Source: Lentzea alba
Lineage (GTDB): Bacteria; Actinomycetota; Actinomycetes; Mycobacteriales; Pseudonocardiaceae
Reading direction: 5' to 3'
NCBI RefSeq assembly: GCF_011067745.1
Contig: NZ_JAAMPJ010000007.1
Coordinates: 230,601-294,600, forward strand
Length of the DNA: 64,000 nt
Numbering within the stretch: the stretch's first letter is position 1; the number at the start of each line of letters is the position of its first letter. A program made the position numbers and the translations under genes. This document shows positions 33,863 through 41,873 of the stretch, in pieces. The notes under the pieces are model-generated. The model was not told the DNA's origin, did not search any database, and saw nothing but the letters and a program-made list of their open reading frames with translations.

Positions 33863-33950
33863 AGGACCTTTCCTTTCGTCTCGCCAGGCCACAGCTGGCC
33901 CGAGCGTGCGGCTGTTCGATGCCCGGAGAACCGGAGGACCGGGAGGGGCC

Positions 33951-33991
33951 GTGCCACAATGTAGAACGCCGTGCTAGGATCTGGCACAGAA
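33951..33991. promoter_or_regulatory. IclR-type operator/promoter between the oxidase operon and IclR 1
   Basis: The element ACGCCGTGCTAGGATC followed by TGGCAC (33966-33987) matches 41779-41800 in nearly every base outside a variable centre. GTGCCAC (33951-33957) is an inverted half-site. TAGGAT (33975-33980) could be the -10 for the IclR gene, so the regulator would sit over its own promoter. Confidence 0.65.
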
Positions 33992-34063
33992 CGATGACAC
34001 CGGCGCTGAGGGGAGTCAAGAGGGTGTTCACAGGAAATTCTGAGAGTTAATGGGGGCAACCGG

Positions 34064-34813
34064 ATGGAGATGAAGAGCGTCACCAGGTCGTTGCGCGTCC
34101 TGGAGGCGGTCGCCCAGCATCAGCCGGTCACCGTCGGGGAGCTGACGAAGCTCTTCGGCCTGCCCAAGTCGACCGTGCAACGCACCCTGGTCACACTGGC
34201 CGAAGCCGGATGGCTGCGAGCCAGCCGCAAGGACACCACTCGCTGGGAGATCGGCGCCCGCGTGCTCGCCGTGCGGCCCGCCGCCCTGCAGGGCTCCAGC
34301 CTGCTCGCGGTCGCCCACGAACCGATGGTCCGCCTGCGTGACGCACTGAACGAGACGATTCACCTGTCGGTGCCGGACGTCCTGCAGAGCATGGTCGTGG
34401 TGGACCGCGTCGATTGCGACCACCCGGTGCGAACCTTCCACGCCATCGGCGACACCTCGCCACTGCACGCCACCGCGGCAGGACGCGCCGTCCTCGCCCA
34501 TCTGCCAGCGTCCGAAGTGGACGAGTTCATCGCGCACGGGCTGGAGCGCTTCACCGACACAACCCCCACCGACCCCGACGAGCTGTGCGCGGAGCTCGAC
34601 CGGATCCGCACCGACGGCTACGCGGTCAACCACAACCAGTACCGGCCAGGCATCTGCGCCGTCGCCGCACCCGTCCTGGACGAGGACGGCACGCCACTCG
34701 CCGCCGTCGCGGTCTCCATGCCCGACTCCCGCTTCGACCCGAACCGGCTTTCCGAGTGGGGCCGCTTGGTCGCCAACGCGGCCAAGGACGCCACGGAACG
34801 CCGGAGCGCCTGA
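34064..34813 (+). CDS. IclR-family transcriptional regulator 1
   Basis: A 249-residue regulator. The winged helix-turn-helix covers about residues 5-60 (VGELTKLFGLPKSTVQRTLV) and an IclR effector-binding domain fills 75-245. The first 80 residues are nearly the same as in the IclR gene at 41874-42626, which implies the same or a very similar DNA site. The effector domain is more diverged. It is divergent from the tandem oxidase genes, so it likely controls that operon and itself, responding to a small ligand. Confidence 0.9.
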   Translation: MEMKSVTRSLRVLEAVAQHQPVTVGELTKLFGLPKSTVQRTLVTLAEAGWLRASRKDTTRWEIGARVLAVRPAALQGSSLLAVAHEPMVRLRDALNETIHLSVPDVLQSMVVVDRVDCDHPVRTFHAIGDTSPLHATAAGRAVLAHLPASEVDEFIAHGLERFTDTTPTDPDELCAELDRIRTDGYAVNHNQYRPGICAVAAPVLDEDGTPLAAVAVSMPDSRFDPNRLSEWGRLVANAAKDATERRSA

Positions 34814-34841
34814 ACGCCAGGCCATGCCTGCAACAGCGCAG

Positions 34842-34886
34842 CAAGGGCCGGCCCCTCACTCATGAACGAGCAGGGGCCGGCCCTTG
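34842..34886. terminator. Terminator after IclR 1
   Basis: CAAGGGCCGGCCCCT (34842-34856) and AGGGGCCGGCCCTTG (34872-34886) pair perfectly over 15 bp with a 15-base loop, 28 bp after the stop codon. Confidence 0.8.
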
Positions 34887-34994
34887 TGCACCTCGCCGCA
34901 GCCACCGTGCGCAGTGAACTGCCCGCCGCCGCGGTGAAGCCGAGGCGCGAAAGCCGCCCACCCCGCGCCTTCACCAGTTGCTGCTGATTGCTCT

Positions 34995-35213
34995 TCACTG
35001 CGGCTCCGCGAAGCGGAAGCAGCTCCGCAAGCCTTGGAACGAGGTCAGCTCGTCGCGCCGTTCGGTTTCGTCGCCGACGGCGCCCGCCACCACCTCGTCA
35101 GCCGTCGATCACCCGAGCAGGACGAACGCGTCCGGCAGCTGTCGGCATGGCTGCGGGCCAGGACGAGCCAGCTCGAGAACGACTCCGAACCCGGTGTGAT
35201 CCGCGACCCCTTG
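34995..35213 (+). pseudogene. C-terminal remnant of a LysR-type regulator
   Basis: The frame ERGQLVAPFGFVADGARHHL, then VRQLSAWLRA, resembles the last 50 residues of GcvA-like LysR regulators (…G.LV.PF….YYLV…V..F..WL..E). No helix-turn-helix or start is present upstream, and the regulator's body is missing. It appears to be a truncated, decayed gene. Confidence 0.55.
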
Positions 35214-35240
35214 ACCCCTTTCCTCTTCGCTGCAATCATT

Positions 35241-35281
35241 CTGTGCCGGAATATGGCACACCGTTGCACAATATGGCACAG
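35241..35281. promoter_or_regulatory. IclR-type operator upstream of the HAD phosphatase gene
   Basis: TGTGCCGGAATATGGCACA (35242-35260) is an inverted repeat and a second ATGGCACA follows exactly 20 bp later (35273-35280). This is the same spacing of GGCAC half-sites as at 41773-41800. It lies 16 bp before the start of the HAD gene. Confidence 0.65.
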
Positions 35282-35296
35282 CTCGAGGAGCTCACC

Positions 35297-35986
35297 GTGA
35301 CGCCCACATGCCTGCTGCTCGACCTCGACGGCACGCTGGTGGACTCCGCGGACGGCATCACCGCCAGCGTCGCCGCCACGTTGACGGTGATCGGCGTTCC
35401 CGTGCCCGACACCGACACCTTGCGCAGCTTCGTCGGCCCACCGATGTACCTGACGTTCCGGGAGGTCCTGGGCCTGGACGAGCCGACCGCCGAACGCGCA
35501 TTGCGGCTGTACCGAGCGGACTACGCGGAGAGAGGTGCGCTGAACAGCCGGGTCTACGACGGGGTTCCCAGCCTGTTGGAGATGCTGGCCGCAGGCGGCT
35601 TCCCGATGGGCGTGGCGACGTCGAAGGTCGAGGACCAGGCTGAGCGAATCACCGAACACCACGGCCTGACCACGCATCTGACGACCGTGTGCGGCACGTC
35701 AGACGCGGCGGGCCGGGCCACCAAGCGTGATGTCATCCGTGAGTGCTTGCAGCGCATGCAGGAGCAGGGCGTCGACGTCTCGCGGCCGCTGATGGTAGGT
35801 GACCGCGGCTACGACGTGCTGAGCGCCGCAGCCGAAGGCATCCCCGCAGTCCGCGTGCTGTGGGGCTACGGAACCCCTCACGAGTCGGTAAGTGCCCACG
35901 CGACCGTCGACTCGCCACAGGCATTGGCCCGGCTGCTGATGCCGTCGGGCCGGCCGGAGGACCTCCTGTCGCGCGCCCTTTCCTGA
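35297..35986 (+). CDS. HAD-family phosphatase, phosphoglycolate phosphatase-like
   Basis: A 229-residue Gph/YjjG-like HAD enzyme: nucleophile and acid Asp in LLDLDGTLVDS, Thr/Ser motif in GVATSKVE, Lys in TKRDVI and the acidic metal motif in MVGDRGYDVLSA. The GTG at 35297 has GAGGAG six bases away, whereas the ATG at 35273 lies inside the operator. It would remove phosphate from a small metabolite. The IclR-type operator directly upstream makes it part of the catabolic regulon, so a phosphorylated by-product or intermediate may be involved. Confidence 0.83.
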   Translation: MTPTCLLLDLDGTLVDSADGITASVAATLTVIGVPVPDTDTLRSFVGPPMYLTFREVLGLDEPTAERALRLYRADYAERGALNSRVYDGVPSLLEMLAAGGFPMGVATSKVEDQAERITEHHGLTTHLTTVCGTSDAAGRATKRDVIRECLQRMQEQGVDVSRPLMVGDRGYDVLSAAAEGIPAVRVLWGYGTPHESVSAHATVDSPQALARLLMPSGRPEDLLSRALS

Positions 35987-36023
35987 CCTGCTCTCGCCAA
36001 CACCGCGGAGGGTTCCGGCCACC

Positions 36024-36485
36024 ATGGACAGTGTCGATGAGAAGATCATCGCTGAGCTGACCCGCAACGCCCGCATCTCACACGCCGAACTGGCCGGCCG
36101 GGTGCTGCTGTCCCGCAACGCGGTGCGCCAGCGCATCGAACGGCTGGAACGCCAGGGACACATAGCCGGGTACACCATCGTCCGCGCCGACGATGACTCC
36201 GGCGATGTCGTTTCGGCGCTCGTACTCGTCTACCGCCAGGACCGCATGCGTGGCGGCGATGTCCTGGCCGCGCTCAAACGCATCCCGGAGGTCGTCATCT
36301 GCGAGGTCCTCAGCGGCGATTTCGACATCATGGTGCGCCTGGAGGCGGCAACGCTGCAGCGGCTGCGGGACATCTGGGAAGACATCGCCGAGATGCCCGG
36401 CGTACGTGACACCGTCACCGCGCTCACCCTTTCCGCGGTGGTCAACCGTCCGCGAGGAAGCCGGGCTTCTGCCGCACCGGGCTGA
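36024..36485 (+). CDS. Lrp/AsnC-family transcriptional regulator
   Basis: A 153-residue feast/famine regulator. The helix-turn-helix is in residues 18-42 (SHAELAGRVLLSRNAVRQRI), and the RAM/AsnC ligand domain is 65-140 (VCEVLSGDFDIMVRLEA-like core). Such proteins sense amino acids. It is 37 bp after the HAD gene and may share its transcript. No target is visible, but amino-acid sensing fits the surrounding catabolic genes. Confidence 0.87.
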   Translation: MDSVDEKIIAELTRNARISHAELAGRVLLSRNAVRQRIERLERQGHIAGYTIVRADDDSGDVVSALVLVYRQDRMRGGDVLAALKRIPEVVICEVLSGDFDIMVRLEAATLQRLRDIWEDIAEMPGVRDTVTALTLSAVVNRPRGSRASAAPG

Positions 36486-37253
36486 GCGGCGCGACTCGTT
36501 CCCCGTGCGAATACCTGTGGGTCAACGGCGAAGGCGAGACCCTGGTACGCATCCCGCCGACGGCCGGACACGTGACCGTCGGGCCGGTCGATGCCCGCGC
36601 TTCCACCGTGCCGCCAAGGCGGTGGACATCACCGTCGTCTTCGCTCCTCCCTTCAGCACCTGAGCCGAGGAACTTCACCCATGAGCACCAGCGTTTGCCA
36701 GTGGCGACAGCGTTCTCACCGGCCCTCCAGAAGCAAGGGCCAGAGCTGCACGCGCGGTTGCTCTCACAAACGACCGGTTTGATTCAAGATCTCCTCGGGA
36801 GTCGGATCGCTGATCGCCCAGCAGGTGCTCGGCGATCCGATCCATCCCGATCTGGAGGCTGGGGTTCGCGTGCCGGCATGACAACGGGGGTCCGGCCACG
36901 GCCGTGCGAGTGAACGCGCATCGACGCCGAGCGGCTGAAGAAAGCCGCCGAGCATGCACGACGGCCTCAGACGAGACAGCGCTCATGAGCCTTGGGAGCA
37001 CGGCGTGGGAGCAGATCCTGCGCAACTCCGCGTGTTGAACATGCCTGAACGGTCCTCAACAGACCTGAACCGACCTCAACTGCACTCAAATGCGCCAAAC
37101 CGCTGGTCAACAGCCCTGAACGGACGCGTACGGCGATCACGGCACAGGTGAGCACTTAGTACTTCTGGGAGGAGGCGACGCGGCCGGATCTGGTCGCTCC
37201 GAACGCACGCTCATGCCGACGTGGAGATGTCCATCAGGAGCGTGGTGCTCGTG
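36486..37253. other. 768-bp region without a convincing gene
   Basis: It contains one copy of a long direct repeat (36952-37072) and a possible decayed frame near 36510-36660 (CEYLWVNGEGETLVRIPPTAG) that breaks off and continues in another frame. I do not recognise the family. Confidence 0.55.
36952..37072 (+). repeat. Direct repeat, left copy
   Basis: About 120 bp shared with 37937-38058 in the same orientation, with shared blocks such as TGGGAGCACGG, GCAACTCCG and GAACGGTCCTCAACAGACCT. The two copies flank the orphan gene at 37254-37856. The GGGAGCA words repeat inside the unit. This could be a duplicated attachment-like site or remains of a mobile unit. Confidence 0.65.
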
Positions 37254-37856
37254 TTAGTGGTTCGCTGGCGTGTAGCGCAGCTGTCCGTCGGCGGGCAGAA
37301 GATAGCCGTTCCAGCGTTGTTCGGGCACTACTCCATCGAGTTCGGCCGCGTTCGTGCAGTCGACCTCGAAGCCGATCAGGCCGAGCCGGAAGTCGACCTG
37401 GCGGAACACCTGGTCCGCCACACCGGCCAGCCACGTGTCCAAGGAAGCACGCCAGACCAGCGCCTGCGGTTCACTGCCTGGGCCGAACGGAAAGCCACCG
37501 ATGCGATTATCCAATGCGGCCAACGCACCGAGCGGGAGATAGAACGTCAGCCAGTCCTCGCCGTCGTCGTAGCGCGTGGAGAAGCAGCCGCACACGACGG
37601 AGCCTCCCAGCGGCAGTCGCACAATGCCTCGCAGGTGGCCGAACTCCTCAAAGGACGCCACGGTGACGGGGATCTCGATCTGGTCAGCCGGTTCCCGATC
37701 CCTGCTGCCGTAGCAGCCGGTGACAGCGGCTGCCCCCCACAGCGCGGTAAGCGCGAGTTGAAGACGGTCGTCGTCGCGGTCACCGACCTCCAACGACAGT
37801 TCGTAGAAACCGCCGTTCCAGTTCTCCCGGTCAGTGAACACCATCGAACTATGCAT
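37254..37856 (-). CDS. Hypothetical protein between direct repeats
   Basis: About 200 residues from the ATG at 37854-37856 (MHSSMVFTDRENWNGGFYEL). No family recognised. It has no signal peptide or membrane segment. It is rich in aromatic and acidic residues, suggesting a soluble globular protein; FYLPLGALAALDNRIGGFPFGPG is striking. An upstream ATG would add 23 basic residues with little support. It is alone between two long direct repeats, so it may have come by transfer. Codon use is GC-rich but a bit less biased than in the neighbours. Confidence 0.6.
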   Translation of the reverse strand: MHSSMVFTDRENWNGGFYELSLEVGDRDDDRLQLALTALWGAAAVTGCYGSRDREPADQIEIPVTVASFEEFGHLRGIVRLPLGGSVVCGCFSTRYDDGEDWLTFYLPLGALAALDNRIGGFPFGPGSEPQALVWRASLDTWLAGVADQVFRQVDFRLGLIGFEVDCTNAAELDGVVPEQRWNGYLLPADGQLRYTPANH

Positions 37857-38360
37857 CGCCGCAGTGTTCCAAACGACGTGACGCTCGTCGCGTGGTTTCC
37901 TCCTGGGGCATCCGCCCAGTCTCAAGTAGCCGCTGAGCGTGTACGACAGCCTCAGATCAGACAGTCACGATGAGCCATGGGAGCACGGAGTGGGAGCGGT
38001 TTGGGAGCAACTCCGTGCGTCGAACGTGCCGGAACGGTCCTCAACAGACCTGAACGGATCCGCGCCGACCTGCAAGAGTTGTTTTCGCAGGCCAGCGCGG
38101 TATCAGTGCCATAGTTCACACAGAAGGAGTCCTCGAACCGACCTGAACTGCGCCGAACTGCTGGGCAACAGGCGTCAACGACTTCACAGCAGACTTCCGG
38201 TCAACCCCGCTCCACGACGTCCAGTGCGAGAGCGCCATCGCTCGAGTGTGACACCAGTTCAACCGCTCGATCGCACCGCCGGAGGCCGGTCAGGACTGGC
38301 TTTCCGGTCGAGAGCACCAAGTACGTCCCAGCAAGTCTCGCTCATCGCGAAACGCTGTCA
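37857..38360. other. 504-bp region without a gene
   Basis: It holds the right copy of the direct repeat (37937-38058). Relative to the left copy, an extra ~80 bp is present (38058-38136), including TGCAAGAGTTGTTTTCGCAG, which has inverted character. I see no gene. Confidence 0.6.
37937..38058 (+). repeat. Direct repeat, right copy
   Basis: Matches 36952-37072 over its length with scattered substitutions. Similarity to the left copy appears to resume at about 38136 (GACCTGAACTGC), so the right copy looks interrupted by about 80 bp. Confidence 0.65.
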
Positions 38361-39785
38361 CTACACGCCGCCAATGTTGTTGATGCACACGACCTTTGGC
38401 TGGGTCATCTCCTCGAACGCGAAGCGCACGCCTTCGCGGCCCATGCTGCCGTACTTGAACCCGCCGAACGGCATCGCGTCGAACCGGTAGTCGGACGAGT
38501 CGTTGATCATCACACCCCCGGCTTCCAGCAAGCGGGCCGCGGTCAGGGCTCGGTCCAGGCGCGCGGTGAAGATGCCCGCGTGCAGGCTGTAGTCGATGGC
38601 GTTGGCCTGCTCGACGGCGTCCTCGAAGGACTCGACGGGCTGCAGCACGACGACCGGCGCGAATGCCTCCTCCTGCCAGATCGAACTGGTGGTGGGCACG
38701 CCTTCCAGGACCGCAGGCGCGTACACCGAGCGGGTGACCTCGTTGCCGCACAACAGGATCGCGCCCTGCTCCACGGCCGCGTCGACCTTCGCCTGGATGG
38801 CGAGCGCGGCCTGCCTAGTGATCATCGGGCCGATGTCGGTGCCCTCGTCGAGCGGGTCGCCGACGCGCAGCAGTTTCGTGCGAGCGACGAAGGCGTCGCG
38901 GAAACGGTCGTAGACCTGGTGGGCGATCAGGATCCGCTGGGTGCCGATGCAGTTCTGGCCCGCCGCCCAGAACGCTCCGGACACACAGGACCGCACTGCC
39001 TCGTCGAGGTCGGCGTCGTCCATCACGATGACCGGGGCGTTGCCGCCCAGGTCCATGGCGAGCTTCTTCAGGCCGGCCGTGCGGGCGATGGCCTCGCCGG
39101 TGGCGAATCCGCCGGTGAACGACACCATGCGCACGTCGGGGGCGGAGACGATCGCGGCGGCGATGTCGGCGTCGCCGTTGACGACGGTGACGACCTCCTC
39201 GGGCAGGCCAGCCTCGACGAGAGTGTCTACCAGACGCAGCGCGGACAGCGGCGTCAGGGCGGACGGTTTGAGGATGACCGAGTTGCCGCCCGCGATGGCC
39301 GGTCCGAGCTTGTGGGCGACCAGGTTGAGCGGGTCGTTGAACGGGGTGATCGCGGCGATGACGCCCAGCGGTTCGCGGGTGAACCAGCCCTGCCGGTTCT
39401 CCGAGCCCTCGTACGAGTCGAACGGGACGACCTCACCGGCGTTGCGCCGGGCCTCGGCCGCGGACAGGGAGAGGGTGTTGACCGCGCGGGCGACTTCCTT
39501 GCGGGCCTGGGTGATGGTCTTGCCGGCCTCGCTCACGATCAGCCGCGCGAAGGACTCGGCGCGCTGCTCGACCAGACGGGAGGTGTGTTCCAGGACGGAG
39601 GCCCTGGAAGCGCGTGACAACGCGGCCGCCGTGCGGCGCCCGCGCCTGGCCTGCTGCAGGACGCTGCCGATGGCGGTGGCCCCGACGGTGGGAACCGAGG
39701 CGATGATCTCGCCGGTGTACGGGTTGCGCACGGGCGCCATCTCGGCCCCGACCTCGACGCCGGTGTGCGTGATGGTGTCAGACAA
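38361..39785 (-). CDS. NAD(P)-dependent aldehyde dehydrogenase
   Basis: About 474 residues from a TTG at 39785 that overlaps the homoserine dehydrogenase stop and has AGGAG eight bases upstream. A later ATG (MAPVRNPYTGE) is the alternative. General-base Glu is replaced at the usual ELGG site by MDLGGNAPVIV (Asp); the catalytic Cys is in GQNCIGTQR. The C-terminus YGSMGREGVRFAFEEMTQPK fits the lactaldehyde/phosphonoacetaldehyde-type branch. It overlaps homoserine dehydrogenase, so it could oxidise aspartate semialdehyde or a similar aldehyde to the acid. The substrate is inferred from context only. Confidence 0.8.
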   Translation of the reverse strand: MSDTITHTGVEVGAEMAPVRNPYTGEIIASVPTVGATAIGSVLQQARRGRRTAAALSRASRASVLEHTSRLVEQRAESFARLIVSEAGKTITQARKEVARAVNTLSLSAAEARRNAGEVVPFDSYEGSENRQGWFTREPLGVIAAITPFNDPLNLVAHKLGPAIAGGNSVILKPSALTPLSALRLVDTLVEAGLPEEVVTVVNGDADIAAAIVSAPDVRMVSFTGGFATGEAIARTAGLKKLAMDLGGNAPVIVMDDADLDEAVRSCVSGAFWAAGQNCIGTQRILIAHQVYDRFRDAFVARTKLLRVGDPLDEGTDIGPMITRQAALAIQAKVDAAVEQGAILLCGNEVTRSVYAPAVLEGVPTTSSIWQEEAFAPVVVLQPVESFEDAVEQANAIDYSLHAGIFTARLDRALTAARLLEAGGVMINDSSDYRFDAMPFGGFKYGSMGREGVRFAFEEMTQPKVVCINNIGGV

Positions 39786-40854
39786 GGTGGGTCTCCTGGA
39801 GAACGCGGCGCGTGGCGGAGGTGTGGCGCTGGTGAATGGCGATGATGTCCGAGAGCAGCGCGTAGGCGGTTTCGATGCGGCCGGCGCCGGGGCCGGACAC
39901 CGTGACCGTGCCGAGGAGGTCGGTGTGGAACGAAACCGCGTTGACCGGGCCTGAGATGCCCGCAAGCGGGTGGTGGGAGGGCAGGGCGAGCGGGGCGACA
40001 CGGGCGTCGACGCTGCCGTCCTCGTTGCGGGTGGCGGAGCCGACGAGCTTCCAGCGCAACCCCTTCGAGGCGGCGTCCCGCACCTCGTCCGGTGTGATCG
40101 TGGAGATGCCCTCACAGAAGATGTCCTCGCGGCGCAGGTCGGCACCGAGGACCTCGTTGGCCAGGATCATGACCTTGAGCTGGACGTCGTGACCCTCGAT
40201 GTCGGCGGTGGGGTCGGCTTCGGCGTACCCCAGTTCCTGCGCTTCCGCGATGGCCGCCGGCAGATCGACGCCTTCCTCGATCCGGCCGAGGACGTAGTTC
40301 GACGTGCCGTTCATGATGCCTTCGACGCCGGTGATCTCCAGCCCGCCGAACAGGCTCTGGGCGGTGCGCAGGACAGGGGTGCCGCTGAGCACCGAGCCCT
40401 CGAACTCGAAGCTGACACCGTGCTCGGCGGCGAGCGCCTTGAGCGCCTGGCCGGCAAGGGCGACCGGCCCCTTGTTCGTGGTGCACACGTGCTTGCCGGA
40501 TTCGAGAGCCCAGCGCACGTGGGAGAGGGCCGGCTCACCGTCGGCGGGGTTGGTGAACGTCGCCTCCACGACGACGTCGGACGGCACGTGGCGGATCACC
40601 CACTCGTTGCGTGGATCGGTGCTTCCACCCGGCAGGCCCGCGAAGTCCAGCTCCCCTGGCTCGGCGGCCAGCAGCGGCGCCAGATCGATGCCGTCGGTGT
40701 CCACCAGGGAACCGGCCCGCAGATCGGTGATCGCCACGACGCGCAGGGCGAAACCCAACTCCTCGGCGAGGCTGTCCCCGCGCTGGAACACCAGCTCGGC
40801 GAGCGCGCGGTTGACGCCGCCGAAGCCGATGAGGGCGAGGTCGTATCGGCTCAT
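39778..40854 (-). CDS. Homoserine dehydrogenase-like oxidoreductase
   Basis: A 358-residue enzyme with the N-terminal NAD(P) motif GFGGVNRALAEL (residues 8-19) and the homoserine dehydrogenase signature GIMNGTSNYVLGRIEEG and GYAEADPTADIEGHD. It lacks the C-terminal ACT domain of biosynthetic enzymes. I use the ATG at 40854 with AAGGAG nine bases before it. It interconverts homoserine and aspartate semialdehyde. Overlap with an aldehyde dehydrogenase, and an aspartase in the same island, favours a breakdown role (homoserine to aspartate to fumarate) over biosynthesis. Confidence 0.86.
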   Translation of the reverse strand: MSRYDLALIGFGGVNRALAELVFQRGDSLAEELGFALRVVAITDLRAGSLVDTDGIDLAPLLAAEPGELDFAGLPGGSTDPRNEWVIRHVPSDVVVEATFTNPADGEPALSHVRWALESGKHVCTTNKGPVALAGQALKALAAEHGVSFEFEGSVLSGTPVLRTAQSLFGGLEITGVEGIMNGTSNYVLGRIEEGVDLPAAIAEAQELGYAEADPTADIEGHDVQLKVMILANEVLGADLRREDIFCEGISTITPDEVRDAASKGLRWKLVGSATRNEDGSVDARVAPLALPSHHPLAGISGPVNAVSFHTDLLGTVTVSGPGAGRIETAYALLSDIIAIHQRHTSATRRVLQETHLV

Positions 40855-41007
40855 GTGAAAGGGCTCCTTCGCGATCCACCGCATCCCACTGCGGTGCGGA
40901 TGCTCAAAGCCTCGCCGCCAGACCTGTCACCTGCTCCATGCCACAACGCTCACAGAGCATGCCGATGTGCGCCGGTCTGATGACAGTTCGCGCGCAGCAC
41001 GGTGCAG

Positions 41008-41742
41008 TCAGAAGGCCGTGTAGCCCCCGTCCACGGGGAGGACGGCACCGGTGACGTAGGACGACTCCGAGCAGGCGAGGAAGAGCACCGCGTCGGCGAC
41101 CTCTTCCGGAGTGGCGAGTCTGCGCAGGGGGATGGAGTCCTCCCTGGTGCGCTGATAGGCGGCAGGATCAGACCGCTGCTGAATCGACGCCTCGATGACG
41201 GGCGTCAAGGTGAGGCCAGGAGCCACCACGTTGACGCGGATGTTGCGGGACGCCCATTCGATGGCGGCACCACGCGCGAGCGCGATGAGACCGCCCTTGG
41301 CAGCGGAGTACAAGGTCTCCCCCGGTTTGCCTACCATGCCCAGGCGCGAACTGACGCACACCATCGAGGCGCCCGACTCCGGTGCCAGAGGCATCAGGTG
41401 TTTCATGACCAGGAACGCGCTGAGAAGGTTGCCGTGGAGCACGTCCCGTGCGTCGTCGTAGCTCATCTTCTCCAACGGGCTGGACGCCTGGAGCCCGTGG
41501 CAGAGAACGACCACGTCGACGGTTCCCCACCGGTCCGCCGCCCTGGCGGCGAGCTCGGCGACGAACGCCTCCTGATTGAGGTCGCCCGGGAGGTAGAGGT
41601 CGTCCGGACGGTTCTCGGTCAGCTCGGGGCGCCGTCCGGTGAGCAGGAGGTTGGCGCCCTCCCGGCGGAAGTGGGAGGCGACCGCCTGGCCGATCCCGCT
41701 CGATGCCCCGGTGATCACGGCGTTGACGTGCTTCAGTCTCAT
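41008..41742 (-). CDS. SDR-family NAD(P) oxidoreductase
   Basis: A 244-residue classical short-chain dehydrogenase: cofactor motif TGASSGIG (residues 11-18), catalytic Ser in VCVSSRLG, Tyr and Lys in YSAAKGG, and the C-terminal YVTGAVLPVDGGYTAF. The structural NNAG motif is modified to LCHG. The ATG at 41742 has AGGGGA seven bases upstream. It oxidises or reduces an alcohol/carbonyl. It is divergent from IclR regulator 2 across a conserved operator and ends about 150 bp before homoserine dehydrogenase, so it probably leads that group. Confidence 0.86.
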   Translation of the reverse strand: MRLKHVNAVITGASSGIGQAVASHFRREGANLLLTGRRPELTENRPDDLYLPGDLNQEAFVAELAARAADRWGTVDVVVLCHGLQASSPLEKMSYDDARDVLHGNLLSAFLVMKHLMPLAPESGASMVCVSSRLGMVGKPGETLYSAAKGGLIALARGAAIEWASRNIRVNVVAPGLTLTPVIEASIQQRSDPAAYQRTREDSIPLRRLATPEEVADAVLFLACSESSYVTGAVLPVDGGYTAF

Positions 41743-41768
41743 GTTCGTTCCCCTCAAGCACGTATTCC

Positions 41769-41803
41769 ACTATGTGGCACGCCATGCTAATTTATGGCAC
41801 GAC
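41769..41803. promoter_or_regulatory. IclR-type operator/promoter between the SDR and IclR 2
   Basis: TGTGGCAC (41773-41780) and TATGGCAC (41793-41800) are direct half-sites 20 bp apart. The segment between includes GCCATGCTAATTT, with TAATTT (41788-41793) as a possible -10 of the IclR gene. It aligns base for base with the 33960-33987 site, and in spacing with 35253-35280. Confidence 0.7.
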
Positions 41804-41873
41804 AGTCCCACCCCCGGAAGGGGCGGTCAAGAGATGTGAGAAGAGAATGCAGAAGACCAACAGGGGGTAACGC

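Larger units (their letters stand above)
34814..35296. other. Gene-poor gap with terminator, LysR remnant and operator
   Basis: Apart from the terminator (34842-34886), the LysR-like remnant (about 34995-35213) and the IclR-type operator (35241-35281), I see nothing in this stretch. Confidence 0.7.

Noticed and set aside
36500..36663. Possible gene fragment with VNGEGETLVRIPP
   Set aside because: The frame is broken within 150 bp, has no start and matches no family I know; kept only as part of the gene-poor region.
37815..37835. A fourth ROK operator (GTTCCAGTTCTC)
   Set aside because: Only the left half matches, there is no inverted second half, and it lies inside a coding sequence.
40930..40965. 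Another IclR operator before homoserine dehydrogenase
   Set aside because: Two GGCATG words occur there on the minus strand but 21 rather than 20 bp apart and with differing flanks, so it is not listed as a feature.
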